From positions 1 to 51,623 of the forward strand of contig JAWQRO010000162.1 of assembly GCA_033557835.1 (NCBI GenBank): DNA of 51,623 bases, read 5' to 3'. The DNA comes from Helochares maculicollis. Its lineage: Eukaryota > Arthropoda > Insecta > Coleoptera > Hydrophilidae. The notes under the pieces were generated by a model. That model made no database searches and had not been told where the DNA came from. It saw only the letters and a program-made list of their open reading frames with translations. The translations under genes were made by a program, and so were the position numbers. Numbering within the stretch: the first letter of the stretch is position 1; each line of letters opens with the position of its first letter. Below are positions 24,045 through 35,378 of this stretch, piece by piece.

Positions 24045-25763
24045 AAAATTTATTTTGGAATAATTTTGATACTTCTATGGTACATTCATTGGCTCGGCTC
24101 TTAGGTGCATACATTAAGTACATATAAAATAGTGCAAAATTTTTAAATATGTTCGATACAAAACATGGACAATTACAAGAGAAGTTTTGATCTAGCTGCT
24201 GTTAATCTGTAGTGTTGATGCAGAAAAACGAATTTAAAAAACCATAAACTTTAGATATTTCGAAAAAAAATTAATAACAGAAAATCTAGTCGTGATAAAT
24301 CGTTCAACGGAGATAGATGTAGAGCACTGATATCTACATATTTATTTGTGGAAGGATTTGGTTGCCGACCAGTGTAACTTAAAAATGCATGTAAATTTCA
24401 CTTTCGCTTAATGCATTTTATCACAAGACATAAAAAACGAATAAGGTTATATGATACAGTAAATTTCTTGCCATTCCTCTGCAGTTATGCGGGCACAGAA
24501 ATGGTAATTTTTACATTGGCAGAATGCATATTTGCTCGCATTTTTCTTAAAGTTCAACTCTTAAATGAAAAACAAAAACAACTGTACCTGTCCATTGAAG
24601 GGCAATATATGTCTAATTATGCAAGACCAATGTGGACAGACAATTTCGTAGCGATAAGAAGTATTTTTAAATTAAGAACTGACGTCAAAGAAAAATATTT
24701 TTTCAAAAAAATACTCAAGATTTTTTTCCATGGCGAGAGTTGGACGTATCATGATATACTGACATATTTATCATAATAACGGTTCATTTCAAATAGTCAG
24801 CATGACGCATCCTGCAAATGTACGTAAGAATAAAGTTCGTGTTGCAGACGGGACGCACTGCGTCGCCTTGACCTGCCCTTGTATCATCCAGATCGTATTT
24901 CGTCAATTTAGCAAAACTTTACCTATCGCATCTAAGTTGTAGACGTGACACACATAAAACTTAACACTTTTGTTTAGTCTGAAGGAGATAAATTCGCACT
25001 TCCAACAACCTACGTCTAGATGACTCCTACAACGAGCCTCTTGATCTACATAGTCCTGTTTTATTATACAGTTACTCAAATATCTCTGATGGAGGACATT
25101 TTTAATCAAGCCTGATTCGTGAAAAATTCATACGATTCCAGGTATCTGAATTATTAATTTGGAGCAGTCCAGCCCTTGGGATTTCGCAGCAAAACGTTCT
25201 TAGTCCTTTGGCTGCACTCTAAATATTACATAAAATTGTACAATATGATCGCTTAAGAAGCGGAACTCTTATCAACCCTCTAAAATCCATACTTCAAAAG
25301 CTCAATGGACAATCATTTTGCTATTCCAGCTCTACCACAGCTCCACCCCCAAAACCTCCTGCTCCCAAATGGCCACATCCAAGAATTCAGCTGCCAATCC
25401 AGCCGCAAACAAAATTGAGTCTGCACGCAGAAAGAAATTTTAAACTTAATTGAATGACGTGTCTTCATTTCTAATCCGCTACATGTACTCGCTTTGATGT
25501 ACCTGACAGTTTTCCGGATTACACCGGACAGCTGCAGGTGTTTCCGACTTCAAAGGGCTCTAATTTCCTTTTGTGAAATGAAATGTCTTAATCCAGAAAT
25601 TAGTTTCAAAACAGTATTCGTTTGTAGCGGCTTATAATTAAATTATCACCTTGCGAAACAAAACACTCGGCTGCGTTGTTTGTTTTGCTTAGTGGGTCAC
25701 GACTGGGAAATTGGTGGGCGCTTCAAAAAATTTCCGTTTTTAATTAATTTTTCTTTATTGCAG

Positions 25764-26091
25764 AACACGTTTGGCAAATTCAAATCCTGTCCCGAGGGGT
25801 CGGGACCAACTTTGTTCTCCGGAAGAAGAAAAACAGCGACGGTGTCGAGGAAATTGTGAATGACGACGGCGTTTACCGATTCTGTTTGACTGACAAGACT
25901 CTGTCCGTCGTCAAGGATTTAGACGCTGAACCAGTGGCTTCGTTTCCCTTGAATTGCATCAGGGGCTGCGGATGCTTAAAAAACTACTTTTATTTGGAGC
26001 TCGGTAGATCCAGCACCGTAGGGGCTGGGGAGCTCTGGTTAGAGACTGAAGACGCCAACATAGCCGACAACATCCACACGACCGTCTACCA
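25764..26091 (+). CDS. chico: IRS/chico exon encoding the PTB domain (5'-most coding exon recognised)
   Basis: This exon encodes the IRS-type phosphotyrosine-binding domain, which docks the adaptor on the phosphorylated NPXY region of the insulin receptor at the plasma membrane. The acceptor is TTCTTTATTGCAG and the donor is GTAAGT at 26092. Two bases of a split codon come first, then the frame runs HVWQIQILSRGVG, NDDGVYRFCLTDKTLSVVK, FPLNCIRGCGCLKNYFYLEL, GRSSTVGAGELWLETED, NIADNIHTTVY. This follows vertebrate IRS PTB domains block by block (GIYRLCLTDKTISFVK; NIRRCGHSENFFFIEVGRS). The Arg in CIRGCG and the Arg in LGRSS align with the two phosphotyrosine-contacting arginines of human IRS1 (Arg212 and Arg227, from memory). 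The exon starts right at the domain edge, so the PH domain must be encoded upstream. It ends after two bases (CA) of a His codon completed by the next exon. Confidence 0.95.
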
Positions 26092-27597
26092 GTAAGTACC
26101 ATTCATATAAATTTTTTTGAAAAACCCGAGCGCTAGCGATTCTCACGCCCTGAAAGTCCCGCAATTGGAATTTATTAACAAACCAAACCGTTACAACAAG
26201 TGGCTTGATAAAGCCTGTTTTCGCTTGTATTAATTTCTAAATTTCTAGTAATTGTATCTGGTAAATTCTAGTTTAATATTTACCCAACCAGGCGAAGCGC
26301 GTACGTACATGTGTTCCAATATGTTTATTTATCAATACAATGAATGTATAGAATGAAACATGAATCTCTGGTAAACAATCACATTAGCAAAATGTGCTTT
26401 ATGTACGCGCTACAAATTTCACTACAGTTTGCTGCAATTGTTTCCAGTGCGGCCATGTCGCCGCCGCATGCCAAATCGGTTCGATTTCGAGGTTGTAACG
26501 ATTTAAAATTAGAAAATGTAGCACTAAAATTTAAAAGTAATTAGAAAATAAATTGCGTTTAGGTAATTACAATCTGGAGATGTCTCTCGCCTGCAAGGTG
26601 AGGAGCCAAAGGTTCCTTCGAAGCAACGAAAAACTGATTAACTTATTGCAACTCATTAACGAAATGCGTTCAGTATGATCACGGTTTGCCTTGAAGTCGT
26701 TCGTAAATATGTTTATCTACGAGCCTTGCGCTCTCTGTTTACATTCAATTTCGTTGGGTAAAATACTCGCCAGCTCACTTACTTTGACCATCGCTCGCTT
26801 TTCACTGCCCGAGCTTTCGAACTCTCCCGGCGAAAAATAATAAAAACAATAATTTGCTTGCGAGTACATATCTGTAGGTACACATGCGCCTCCAAGGTTA
26901 ATTAGTTTACATTTGCGGTCGAAAAAACAACAAAAATTTGCACGTGCCTTTTACGCATTGCGCTTTGGGAAATTGAATCGACGTTTGAGTTTGCTTTCCG
27001 CTTTAAAGTCGTGCCAGATTTGAAAATGCAGTTACCTCCAATGGGGTTGCCTTTCTATAATTGGTCCTTGAACTACGTAACCGATCGATTTGATATGACC
27101 CGATTTGGATTTTGATTGACTTTTGGCTATCTTGGGCTTTTTATTTGCGTTGAATTTGTCTGTATAAATACATCAAAATCGGAAGGGCTTCCACTCGATC
27201 ATCATTATTAGCTTACTTATTTGGGGGAAAGGACTATGAGCGCATACACTTTCATTTTAGTAATGATATTTTCTATAAATCGAAGTAGGTAGAAATATAT
27301 ACAAGAAATTAAAAAGACAATTTTTAATTTTCAGTTGTTTTATAATATGGAAAAGCGAAAATAGCAGAAATTTCTGGATTCATTTTATGAAGTTTCAAAA
27401 CCTCATTGTATCTAAATGGTTCATAGGTAACCATTTTGCTAGTATTATTATTTTTCTGTAGATTCGTAGTTAACTATATTGTCTGGAAACCGACTTGCTG
27501 TCGTGTAGTACCATACATTAAATGTAGAAATGAGACATCGTTGATTTAAATTGCAAGGCTTTATTGGGACTAGCAACCTAAGAGGCGAGTTTTTAAA

Positions 27598-27690
27598 AGT
27601 TTTCAGATTGTCAGATTGTCAGTTGTTAAATTTTCATTGGCAAGATTGTCATTGGTTAGATTGTCAATTGTTAGATTGTAAAAATGAAGT
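27598..27690. repeat. Short minisatellite, AGATTGTCA unit
   Basis: Roughly eight copies of AGATTGTCA/AGTTGTTA-like words spaced 9-18 bp apart. The plus-strand frame here (27551-27733) shows a repeated L-D-C pattern caused only by the repeat. Confidence 0.6.
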
Positions 27691-28249
27691 ACTAAATGAG
27701 GTCAGTATGTCTTTTTTAAATAAAAATACTTAATGATCTTTTTCTGTCAACATAGAAATACATATCTCGCAATTTTCTAGATAATCCAAATTCAGGCGCC
27801 GTGCTACAAATTCCAACGATACGTTGTAAACACTTGAGTATAAGTAAGCTCGTCAGAGTACAAGGAAAGCCGTACTTATCTCATTGTTATTGTTTATTTA
27901 TTAGAAATAAATGTGTACCTACTTTTTATTTGTTTGCGAAACAAAAATGTTGAAAATTCGTTGTTTGTTTGCATCATGTTTTCACGGTACTGAGCAGGAG
28001 AGTACGACTTAATTATACAGTAGCGAGCTAAAGTTAATGGCAAGGTCGAAGCAAGTGCGTTGATCACGTTTGGGGATTTTGTTCGTAATAGCGCAAAATC
28101 GGCGGCGCAGGCCATGATCTGTTGAAGACAAAACACTAACAAAAATTAATTAAAAATTTGTTGATTTCCATCTTTTTAGTGCCGTCAGAAATAACAATAA
28201 GTTTTGTAAAACTCTCACGAATTCCACAGTTTTCTTAAGTAGTTTATGA

Positions 28250-28740
28250 ATACTTTTAAATACAAAAATGTCATAAAACCGTGGCAATGATATGACAAAT
28301 GGAGTTTTTTCATTTTGTCACACTTTCTTTCGGTCTGATCCACTGTTTGGGGTTCTGTTTTGCCTCTGGAGTTCAATGAACATTCCATGTTTCATAAAGT
28401 CTAAAACATCGCAGAAAAGGAGTAGAATTGCCTTTACCATTTGTTCAGTCGCATCCGTTAGTGATCGACTGTTATCAAGCGTAGTACCCATCCCGCGGAT
28501 AGCTTCTTCATATGTGAAATGTAGCTAACGCAGTCTATTGATATGTTTTCCATCTCATCAAGTTCGCGTACCTCTAATTGGGGGCTCTATCGAACACAAC
28601 ATTGTGGATTTTTACGACAGTTTCGTTGAATGCAGCGGTCTTGAGGCGTCTCGAGCGTTTATCATCTTGAATCCACGTACGCTCTCTTTTAAATTCTGCG
28701 AGCCACTTCTTTACCGTTAAAATGATGTAAAAGAATCCTT
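28250..28740 (-). mobile_element. 5' half of a mellifera-type mariner, degenerate
   Basis: Reading the minus strand from 28720 downward gives VKKWLAEFKRERTWIQDDKR, LKTAAFNETVVKIHNVVFD, then with shifts VRELDE, MKKLSAGWVLRLITVDRSLT, and TPEAKQNPKQWIRPKESVTK near 28380-28320. These blocks follow, in order, the DNA-binding and linker part of mariner transposases (WLAEFKRGRTS-, RKLSARWVPRLLT, YTPETKRQS-QW). At least four frame breaks or stops are present and the catalytic QDNAPCH half is missing. The plus-strand open frames at 28292-28528 and 28538-28720 are antisense shadows of this relic. Confidence 0.8.
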
Positions 28741-30420
28741 AATAGTGGAATATTTCATTTCCGTTGTGCTTAAGTCCTGCAAAATAAAGTAAAATGTAAG
28801 CTCTCGCTTCAATCATATTCAAATTACGAAAAATTTGTGATGTTTACATGCTAGTCACATATGAACAACTTAATGATCCGTATCTGACACTTTGCAGAAC
28901 GATATTAAACGGATGCTACTTGTTAAATATCATAATCATTGCTTTTTAGTTGAGCCTAGGTCAAGCCGAGAGCTTTTCGAATTATCCTTTGCTGCTTCAA
29001 TGGCTTCATTGCTCGTCACGATTCGACATTTCTAGCTCAACTTTGGGTATTTTTTACATTTTTGTATACGAGCTTCCGTTTTTAGATTCTTTACCTGACT
29101 ATTAATTTTGACCCTTGCATTTTTTTCCATCTCTTCAAGTCGTCTACTTTGCTGGTAATCAACCATCTTGTATATCTATTATTTTATTTAATGCACTCAC
29201 GTCGTACAAATACTTTCCATTCCCTCGTTTATGTCTTCCCATTGCTTCTTCCTCGATACATTTCTTGATGTATGGATCAACTTCCTTCTGGTTTCTCCCA
29301 AGTCATCTTTGATAGAAGTTGGGATTTCTTCCTCTTACTTATTGCTTGTTGCAACACCTTCATACAACTGATCTGTTGGTTTCTACAGATATTTCTCTCA
29401 CGAAAATTTTCATAATCATCCTCAAAAATCCTTTGATTATTGGTTACAGGTTGTATCTATATTTTACCTACATTTGGCAACTGGCAATTATTCCAATGTC
29501 GACTCCTATTCGGGCTTTCTCACTCGATTTTCTTCATTCTAATGCAGCAGTGAAGCCCTACGTTGAATGTTTCTATCTTCATTGCTTTAGTTCGTTATGT
29601 TTACTAGTATACCGAGTCTACCTTTCTGGTGTTACCTGCTAAGCTTCATATTCATTTTCTATCGTTGCACGTTACGAATATAATTTCCTCTTTTGGCCTT
29701 CTTTTACACAATAGCCTCTCCTAGTATCCGATAGGGTGCCAAGAAGATTTCATTTCGGCACCAAAATTTCCTTCTCCCTTTATTTTTATTCAAAATGAAT
29801 TTTGTTTGAAGTTCCTTTGGCTAAGCGAGCTGTTATAGCTTTTTTCATACAGACGCTCGCAATTTAGATCTGATTATTCGATCTTCATCTAAAGTCGACA
29901 ATCAGAGTATAATTGATTTTTAATTTTGCAGCAAAGCGCTCTTTAAAAATTCTAATGCCTGATTTGGTAACCTTCGCAGCACACATTAACAAAATATTCG
30001 AACATTGGCGGCCAAACGAAGTGGACTAAATGACCTTTCCCAACATGTTTGGTAATCTTGGCAAAAAAATCATCAAAACTCGATAAACGACCTTTTTATC
30101 AACTCGCTATTTGAACCAATTCATCTCGTATCGGTGTTCACATGCTAAATTGTTGCAAATACAGATGTTTATCTAAACAAATAAATTATTTATTGATTAT
30201 ATTTCGTCCTCCTTATCGCGCTTTCTATGTACTTACATATGTACGTACATACTCTGTTTAATTTGGTATGCATTGACGATACGTCGTTATTAGTAATAAT
30301 TATCCGGGGTGCCTGCTTTAATAGGCCTTAGCGGGAATTTGAAATTAAAAACAGGGCAATTAATTGTAGTACAATCGTACAAAATTAAAGCGAGATGTTT
30401 AAATCAACAATTTCTTGTAG

Positions 30421-30578
30421 TGCAATGAACTCGAATTGCAAAAAGAAGGAGGTCCAAGCCCATGGAACCGACGAGGAGTTGGGCCCCCATAGAGTGAGGT
30501 CATCTTCCGCTACGGAATCGACAAAACTGACCGGAAGGAGGCCAATTGGATTAACCAAACCGATTCCTTTGACGCAAG
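30421..30578 (+). CDS. chico: IRS/chico exon: end of PTB helix and basic Ser-rich linker
   Basis: The acceptor is TTTCTTGTAG ending at 30420 and the donor is GTAAGC at 30579. The first base, T, completes the His codon left by the PTB exon. Translation then gives AMNSNCKKKEVQAHGTDEEL, GPHRVRSSSATESTKL, TGRRPIGLTKPIPLTQ. The start continues the C-terminal helix of the PTB domain (compare ILEAMRAMSDEF in vertebrates). RVRSSSATES then resembles the Arg/Ser-rich stretch just after the vertebrate PTB domain (RRSRTESITATSP) and contains an RXRXXS AKT-type consensus. The exon ends with one base (G) of a codon, phase 1. The intron before it is about 4.3 kb and the one after about 1.6 kb. Assignment rests on exact phase continuity and family resemblance. 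Confidence 0.9.
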
Positions 30579-32214
30579 GTAAGCCCGAGTTTCACAATTA
30601 ATTTATTTTTATCATCTAATTCAGCTCCTCTGCCCTCGCGCCTGCCCGTACCGATTGTTTTCCCATTAAACTTATTGTTAGAACGCCCGCCTCCATTGAA
30701 CAGAAAAAAACGATTGCACAATAAGTTTTAAGTGCAGTTTGGCAAAATGGCCGTGATAACGCTGTAAATGACGGTCTAAATTTAGAACTTCCATAAACAA
30801 AACCCGATAACGAAATTAAAACTGGCCAATGCAGGCCATTATTTTTTGGCTTGACGTAGGTTCGTAAAAATAAAAACGGCGGTGCCGAAAATTTCCGTTT
30901 GGGGCCTGGGCGAATCGAGTCACCTGTGGCTGAAATCAGCTGACCGCTGAAAGCCATCGCCTGCTCGATTTTCCCAACCGCTTGTTCCTATCGCTTTACA
31001 CTTGAAACGCCTTCGCATGCCATTGCTCTTGATCTTCAAAATGTTTTACTACCGCATATAACAAGATGTGGCGAATCGACTTAACTATTGTTTGTGCAAC
31101 AGCAATAATTACTATTTTTACACGGTTATAGGCCATAAAATTTATAGTAAGTACATTATGTGTAGTAAATATGTTTACTATGATTTTTCAAAGTCGATAC
31201 GACATTCGTGACGTCGCACAGCACACAGAGAATGATTCAGTTCAGAATTTTCGCACTCAGTTTGTCCCATTTTTTTAGGTCACTAATCGTCGGTGTGCAC
31301 ACTTTTACTTAGCGAAAATTAGCACGTTTCCATTACGAATTGTTGACTATTTTACTAAAATGTTAGCGTTTTGAGGCTGCGAAAGTAAATGTTTCACCAA
31401 TTACTAATGTTATAAATACGATATTTTCCTGGCTAGTCCTAATTATCCATTTACGTTGCTTAAAATATTAACGAACGTTTACTTGAATTTAAAGGAAACT
31501 TGTGAATTCATTCCAAATTGTTTATATTGCTTCAAATATTGTTTTTTACACAAATCGTTCGTGCCATTTTGGGCAATGTAATTTCACCACTAACATTCTA
31601 GTGGCCATAAAGGTGACCATGTAGTTCACAATGTAGACATTTGTACGAGCTTCAGTATTTGTCTAACTCATTTTTAACAACTAAAATCACTAACGACCAT
31701 TTCTTGTGTTTGTTTTGTAAGTCAGTTGTTACTTTCCTCACTTCGCCTTCTAAAACCCAATTATGTACTAACAAATTAACTGTTAGAAACGTAGCGTTTT
31801 AAACTTTTCAAACTTTCCTATATTCAAGCCTTTCTCAATTTTCTTGCCGGTTCCAAATTACGATTTATTCGTTCAAAAGTCATTTGTTCAGAATAGAATT
31901 ATTTTTCAAAATTCTTTATATAAAATGCTATATTCAGATACAGCATGCTGTATACAGACACAATATTCTACATAAAAACAGAAAATTATTTATACAGACT
32001 CACAATTCTCTACACTGCTACAAAATTCTATATACTCATACAAATTTGCTGCTTTTGGTATAAATTCGGTTTTTTTATTTTGAATCAATTGTTAAAATTG
32101 GACGACTTCGTTCGAAATTGTGTCTGAATTTTAGTTAGAATATATTATGAGAAGCACTTGAATAGTTGTAGTGTTCTAGAATAGTTAGTAGAGGCTTTTT
32201 TATTCGCTTTGCAG
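30579..32214 (+). other. IRS intron, 1.6 kb
   Basis: The donor is GTAAGC and the acceptor GCTTTGCAG. The first 430 bp (to about 31010) are GC-richer and free of obvious repeats. The remainder is AT-rich. Around 31925-32045 are about four loose copies of a roughly 30-bp unit containing ATACAGAC-ACAATTCTA-like words. No coding sequence was recognised. Confidence 0.8.
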
Positions 32215-32295
32215 ATAATGCACACTCGACTCAAAGCATCGAACTGCACCCTCAGGCAGTCGTAGCGCCACCCCCTACACAGACGCCATCTTCTG
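32215..32295 (+). CDS. chico: IRS/chico 81-nt exon (Pro/Thr-rich linker, possibly a cassette exon)
   Basis: This is a small exon with a good polypyrimidine tract and acceptor (TATTCGCTTTGCAG) and a GTATGC donor at 32296. In the phase demanded by the previous exon it reads D, then NAHSTQSIELHPQAVVAPPP, TQTPSS, with one base left over (phase 1) and no stop. It contains no recognised domain; the sequence is a proline-rich, probably disordered linker. Its length is a multiple of three and both flanking introns are phase 1, so inclusion or skipping would leave the frame unchanged. It is too short to be certain from sequence alone. The support is the splice signals together with the phase match on both sides. 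Confidence 0.72.
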
Positions 32296-34272
32296 GTATG
32301 CTATGGATACTATTTTTGTACTTACATAAGTATTGTTTAGTGTTTATTTGTTGTATATACGTAGTACCTACCTCTAAGTCATTTCATGCCCATTTGTTTT
32401 AAGTGTTTTTAAGTGTGATTGCTCTTTTTTTAAGCGTGGAGTTTTTTTTTTAATATTTAATGTTTGAAGGCTAGCTTCTTTGTTCATTTTACTATAGTTT
32501 ACTATAGAAATTCTTCCTAAATTTTCTCTTTCAGATACGTATCCATGCCGAGCTATTTTTTTGCATGAGTGCCTCTTAAGTCATACTTGACACCAAGCGT
32601 ACAGTTATTCAAAATGGTAGAGCAAGTTTTGCCTAGTTTTTTCTTACTCATTTAGATAGCCAAAGGGATGCGATTGCGGTAGAGGATTTTATCCCTGTTT
32701 AGTTGTGCAAAATAGTAGACAGCGAATATAGATTTTCAAAGCAGTTAATTACAACAGTTCCAGCGCAAGACTTTTCTACATCAATGATAGCCTGTTGATG
32801 GTCATTATGAAATTCAGACACAAAATAGTACAAGTAGGGAAAAACGCAGAATATCTTTATGTCATTTATGCATACATTTGCAGAATAATTTTGATTCTAC
32901 TGGCAAGTAAAATGTAATGCATCTTTTTTTGCTGACTTTTTTCACCTATTCCACATTCATTGCGATACAGATACAAAATAGTACAAGTACAAAATCAACA
33001 CTGAACATCTTTACAATCCCAATTATATAGAAAAAGTAGATATAACAAATAAAAACTCCGAAATATATTAGGAAAAACACAAACATATAAAATAGATTTT
33101 TATTTGGCACTCATTGAATATAATAATTAGGGCGACAGCATTGCCCAAGTTGTTCAATGTGAAAATGGAGAATATATTTAAGAGCAGGTAGTTAAAAAAT
33201 GAAGAACTGTACCTTAGCTGCTTAGAAGTTGAAATTTGGACATTCTGCCTGGACTTGTGTTTAGTTCCAGAAGCAAAAATTTTTTTAACTCGTATATTAT
33301 CCCAGAACTGTCATGGCAATTAATACAAAGTTTTCAACATTCAAAATGTTTCCAATAATTGATTGCAAAAACAAAACCGTGCAACCATGACTTGTTATTA
33401 AATGATACAGGACTGATGCAGGAAATCAGAAATGATATAGGATAATAGAGATATAGAAAACTACCGAATTTAGTTGAAGACATTTTCTATGCAAGATTTT
33501 TTTAAATAGAGAAATACAAAAAAATATAGACTTTACACAAACTGCTTCCTGAAAATAAATGAAAAGCCTTTAATTTCATTTAAACCGCTATAAATCTTAC
33601 ATTATGGAAAGCCTGTAGATGGTCATGTCAAAATGTCAAAATTTAGAGACAAAATAGTACAAGCATTAAAAAATACATCAATTACAATAAAACAGAGGTA
33701 TAGAAAATCAGAGACTGCATTTCAAAACAACATTTTGTAAAATTTTTTGGTATGCAGAAATCAGTAGTTCGCAGAAATTGTCACGTCATCTCTTTCGAAA
33801 ACATGGTGTTTTTTGAACAACCACATGATTTGTGACCCTTCTAAGACTTAAATAGTCTGAGGTCTAAATTATCCTTCGAAATCAAATTACATTGATCTAA
33901 ACGATGGTTCAGGCGACAAGGTCTGTAAATATCAGTCGGCGATATTTTGGCACCGAATCTTCGACTTCTAAGTCTAGTGTTTCATCAAAATTCGTCGTAT
34001 TAATGACGAAGACTAGCTCTAGATAGTTTTTACCCCCAAATACATTTAACAACATTTTTAATGTTCTTCCTGCAAATTAATTTAAAACCGTTATCTTCAC
34101 TTAAGCCGCCAGGAATCTTTCATCATGCACTGCAAGTCCTTTTATTTCACAGCCATTACGATATATTCAGATCCAAAATAGTACTAATTCAAAAACAACG
34201 GGGAATATTTTTACAATGCCTTGATTTGCACCCACTTCCCTAAGCAAATACTCTAGACATTTTCTATCTACA

Positions 34273-35378
34273 TATTGGGTTGTTCGGAACGTTCGTTAGC
34301 TTGATTATTTAAGTCACCTTTCGTCACTTCACATGACGAAGATTCTCTTCAAACACTATCGTAACTACCTTCCACGTCTTCTTCAAAACTCTTCACTATT
34401 GTTCTTGTTATCGCCGTGAGTGGTTATAACGTTTTAAAAAGTGGAAAACATGAGTGGAAAAGAACATTTTAGACATATTTTGCTGTTTTATTTCCGAAAA
34501 CGTGAAACAGCTGCTGAAGCCAACCGAAAAATAAACTCTGTTTATAAAGAAAACGCCCAAATGAACGAATTTGCCACAAATGGCTTAAAAGATTTTCTAC
34601 TGGTCACTTTTCCGTAACGGATGCTCTCAGATCAGGACGGCCAAAAGAAATTGCTTCCGAGGAAGTGAGAGACTTAATTATCGTTAATCCCTGCGTCACA
34701 GTTACGGACATAGGTGCAAGTATCCAGAAGTCAGTGTCAACCGTTCACGGGGTTATAAAAGAGCTTGGATTTGTGAGCAAACTCGATCTGTGGGTGCCTC
34801 ACTCTCTCACTGAAACCAACCGTCTGAATCGCATTGACATCTGCGATAATCTCAGGATCAGGAATAAAAAGACGCCATTTTTTTAAGAACTTCATTTCAT
34901 CTCATAGGGGATGAAGTTTGTTTAGAACAATGTGACGCGTAAAAGATCATGGGGAAAACCTGATGAACCTCTTCAATCCATCTCTAAAGAGGACCTTCAT
35001 CTTTCACCATGACAACGCGCGCCCACACACAGCCTTACGGACCCGACAGAAACTGTCAGAGCTTGGGTGGGAAATTTTACCTCACCAGCCGTACTCCCCA
35101 GACAGTGCCTCTTCCGACTATCATCTTTTCCGCAGTCTGAGCAACCATTTGAGGGATTCGAAGTTTCGAAACAGCGAGGAAGTGAAAAACGACGTTCAGC
35201 GATTTTTGAAGGAAAAACTTTCCAAGTTTTATGAGAGAGGAACTATAAAGCTCCCAGAGAGGTGGGAAGCTGTAGAAAAAGGGAGAGTTTACAAAATTGA
35301 TTAAAAAATTGTTTTGTTGTAAAAAAAAATTATAAATAAATTTCTTTAAAAAACAAATTTTCCGAACAATATTATCAA
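34273..35378 (+). mobile_element. mariner element, internally deleted and inactivated
   Basis: This is a roughly 1.1-kb DNA transposon relic of the mariner family (IS630/Tc1/mariner superfamily). The ends carry short inverted similarity: TTGTTCGGAA near 34280 and TTCCGAACAA near 35368, next to TA dinucleotides. The transposase reading begins at ATG 34450 (MSGKEHFRHILLFYFRKRET, the mariner N-terminal helix-turn-helix start). It continues with SGRPKEIASEEVRDLI, LWVPHSLTETNRLNRIDICD, GDE, WGKP, then HHDNARPHTALRTRQKL, YSPDSASSDYHLF and FYERG-IKLPERWE. Frameshifts occur near 34560, 34885 and 34950. Compared with intact mariners, roughly 170 bp between the first catalytic Asp (GDE) and the HDNARPH block are missing. 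The copy is dead. It interrupts the AAAATAGTAC repeat family. Confidence 0.88.
34450..35304 (+). pseudogene. mariner transposase pseudogene
   Basis: The readable parts are 34450-34560 (start of the transposase), 34580-34886 (DNA-binding linker through LNRIDICDNL in a second frame) and 34963-35304 (catalytic second and third Asp blocks to the C-terminus, ending RVYKID). The second Asp is in HHDNARPH. The third is the D of SSDYHLF, with the spacing expected for a DD34D transposase. The first catalytic block (GDE) lies in a separate frame near 34910. A minus-strand open frame at 35077-35451 is a shadow. Confidence 0.85.

Larger units (their letters stand above)
19801..25763. other. 5' region part 5, ending in the acceptor of the PTB exon
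   Basis: Apart from the duplications and the decayed minus-strand ORF listed, I see no exon. The last 450 bp (about 25300-25740) are GC-richer and non-repetitive. The segment must end as a phase-1 intron, because 25764 opens with two bases of a codon. The 121-residue frame at 24411-24776 has no recognised family. Confidence 0.65.
26092..30420 (+). other. IRS intron after the PTB exon (about 4.3 kb)
   Basis: The donor is GTAAGT and the acceptor TTTCTTGTAG. The first kilobase (about 26400-27180) is relatively GC-rich and non-repetitive. There is a short imperfect minisatellite around 27600-27690 built on GATTGTCA/GATTGTTA words. A mariner relic lies at about 28250-28740 on the minus strand. 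Open frames at 29115-29642 show no recognisable family and look like chance reading of pyrimidine-rich DNA. Confidence 0.85.

Noticed and set aside
24411..24776. 121-residue plus-strand open frame, one of the longer ones outside the IRS gene
   Set aside because: No recognisable domain, strongly AT-driven codon use and no splice or promoter context. Length is compatible with chance in a 51-kb window.
25320..25440. Proline-rich open stretch (APPPKPPAPKW) just upstream of the PTB exon
   Set aside because: No PH-domain similarity, no convincing donor in the required phase, and a stop soon follows.
29115..29642. Two adjacent plus-strand frames of 65 and 107 residues
   Set aside because: Hydrophobic, Phe/Leu/Ser-rich readings of a pyrimidine-rich intron with no recognised family.
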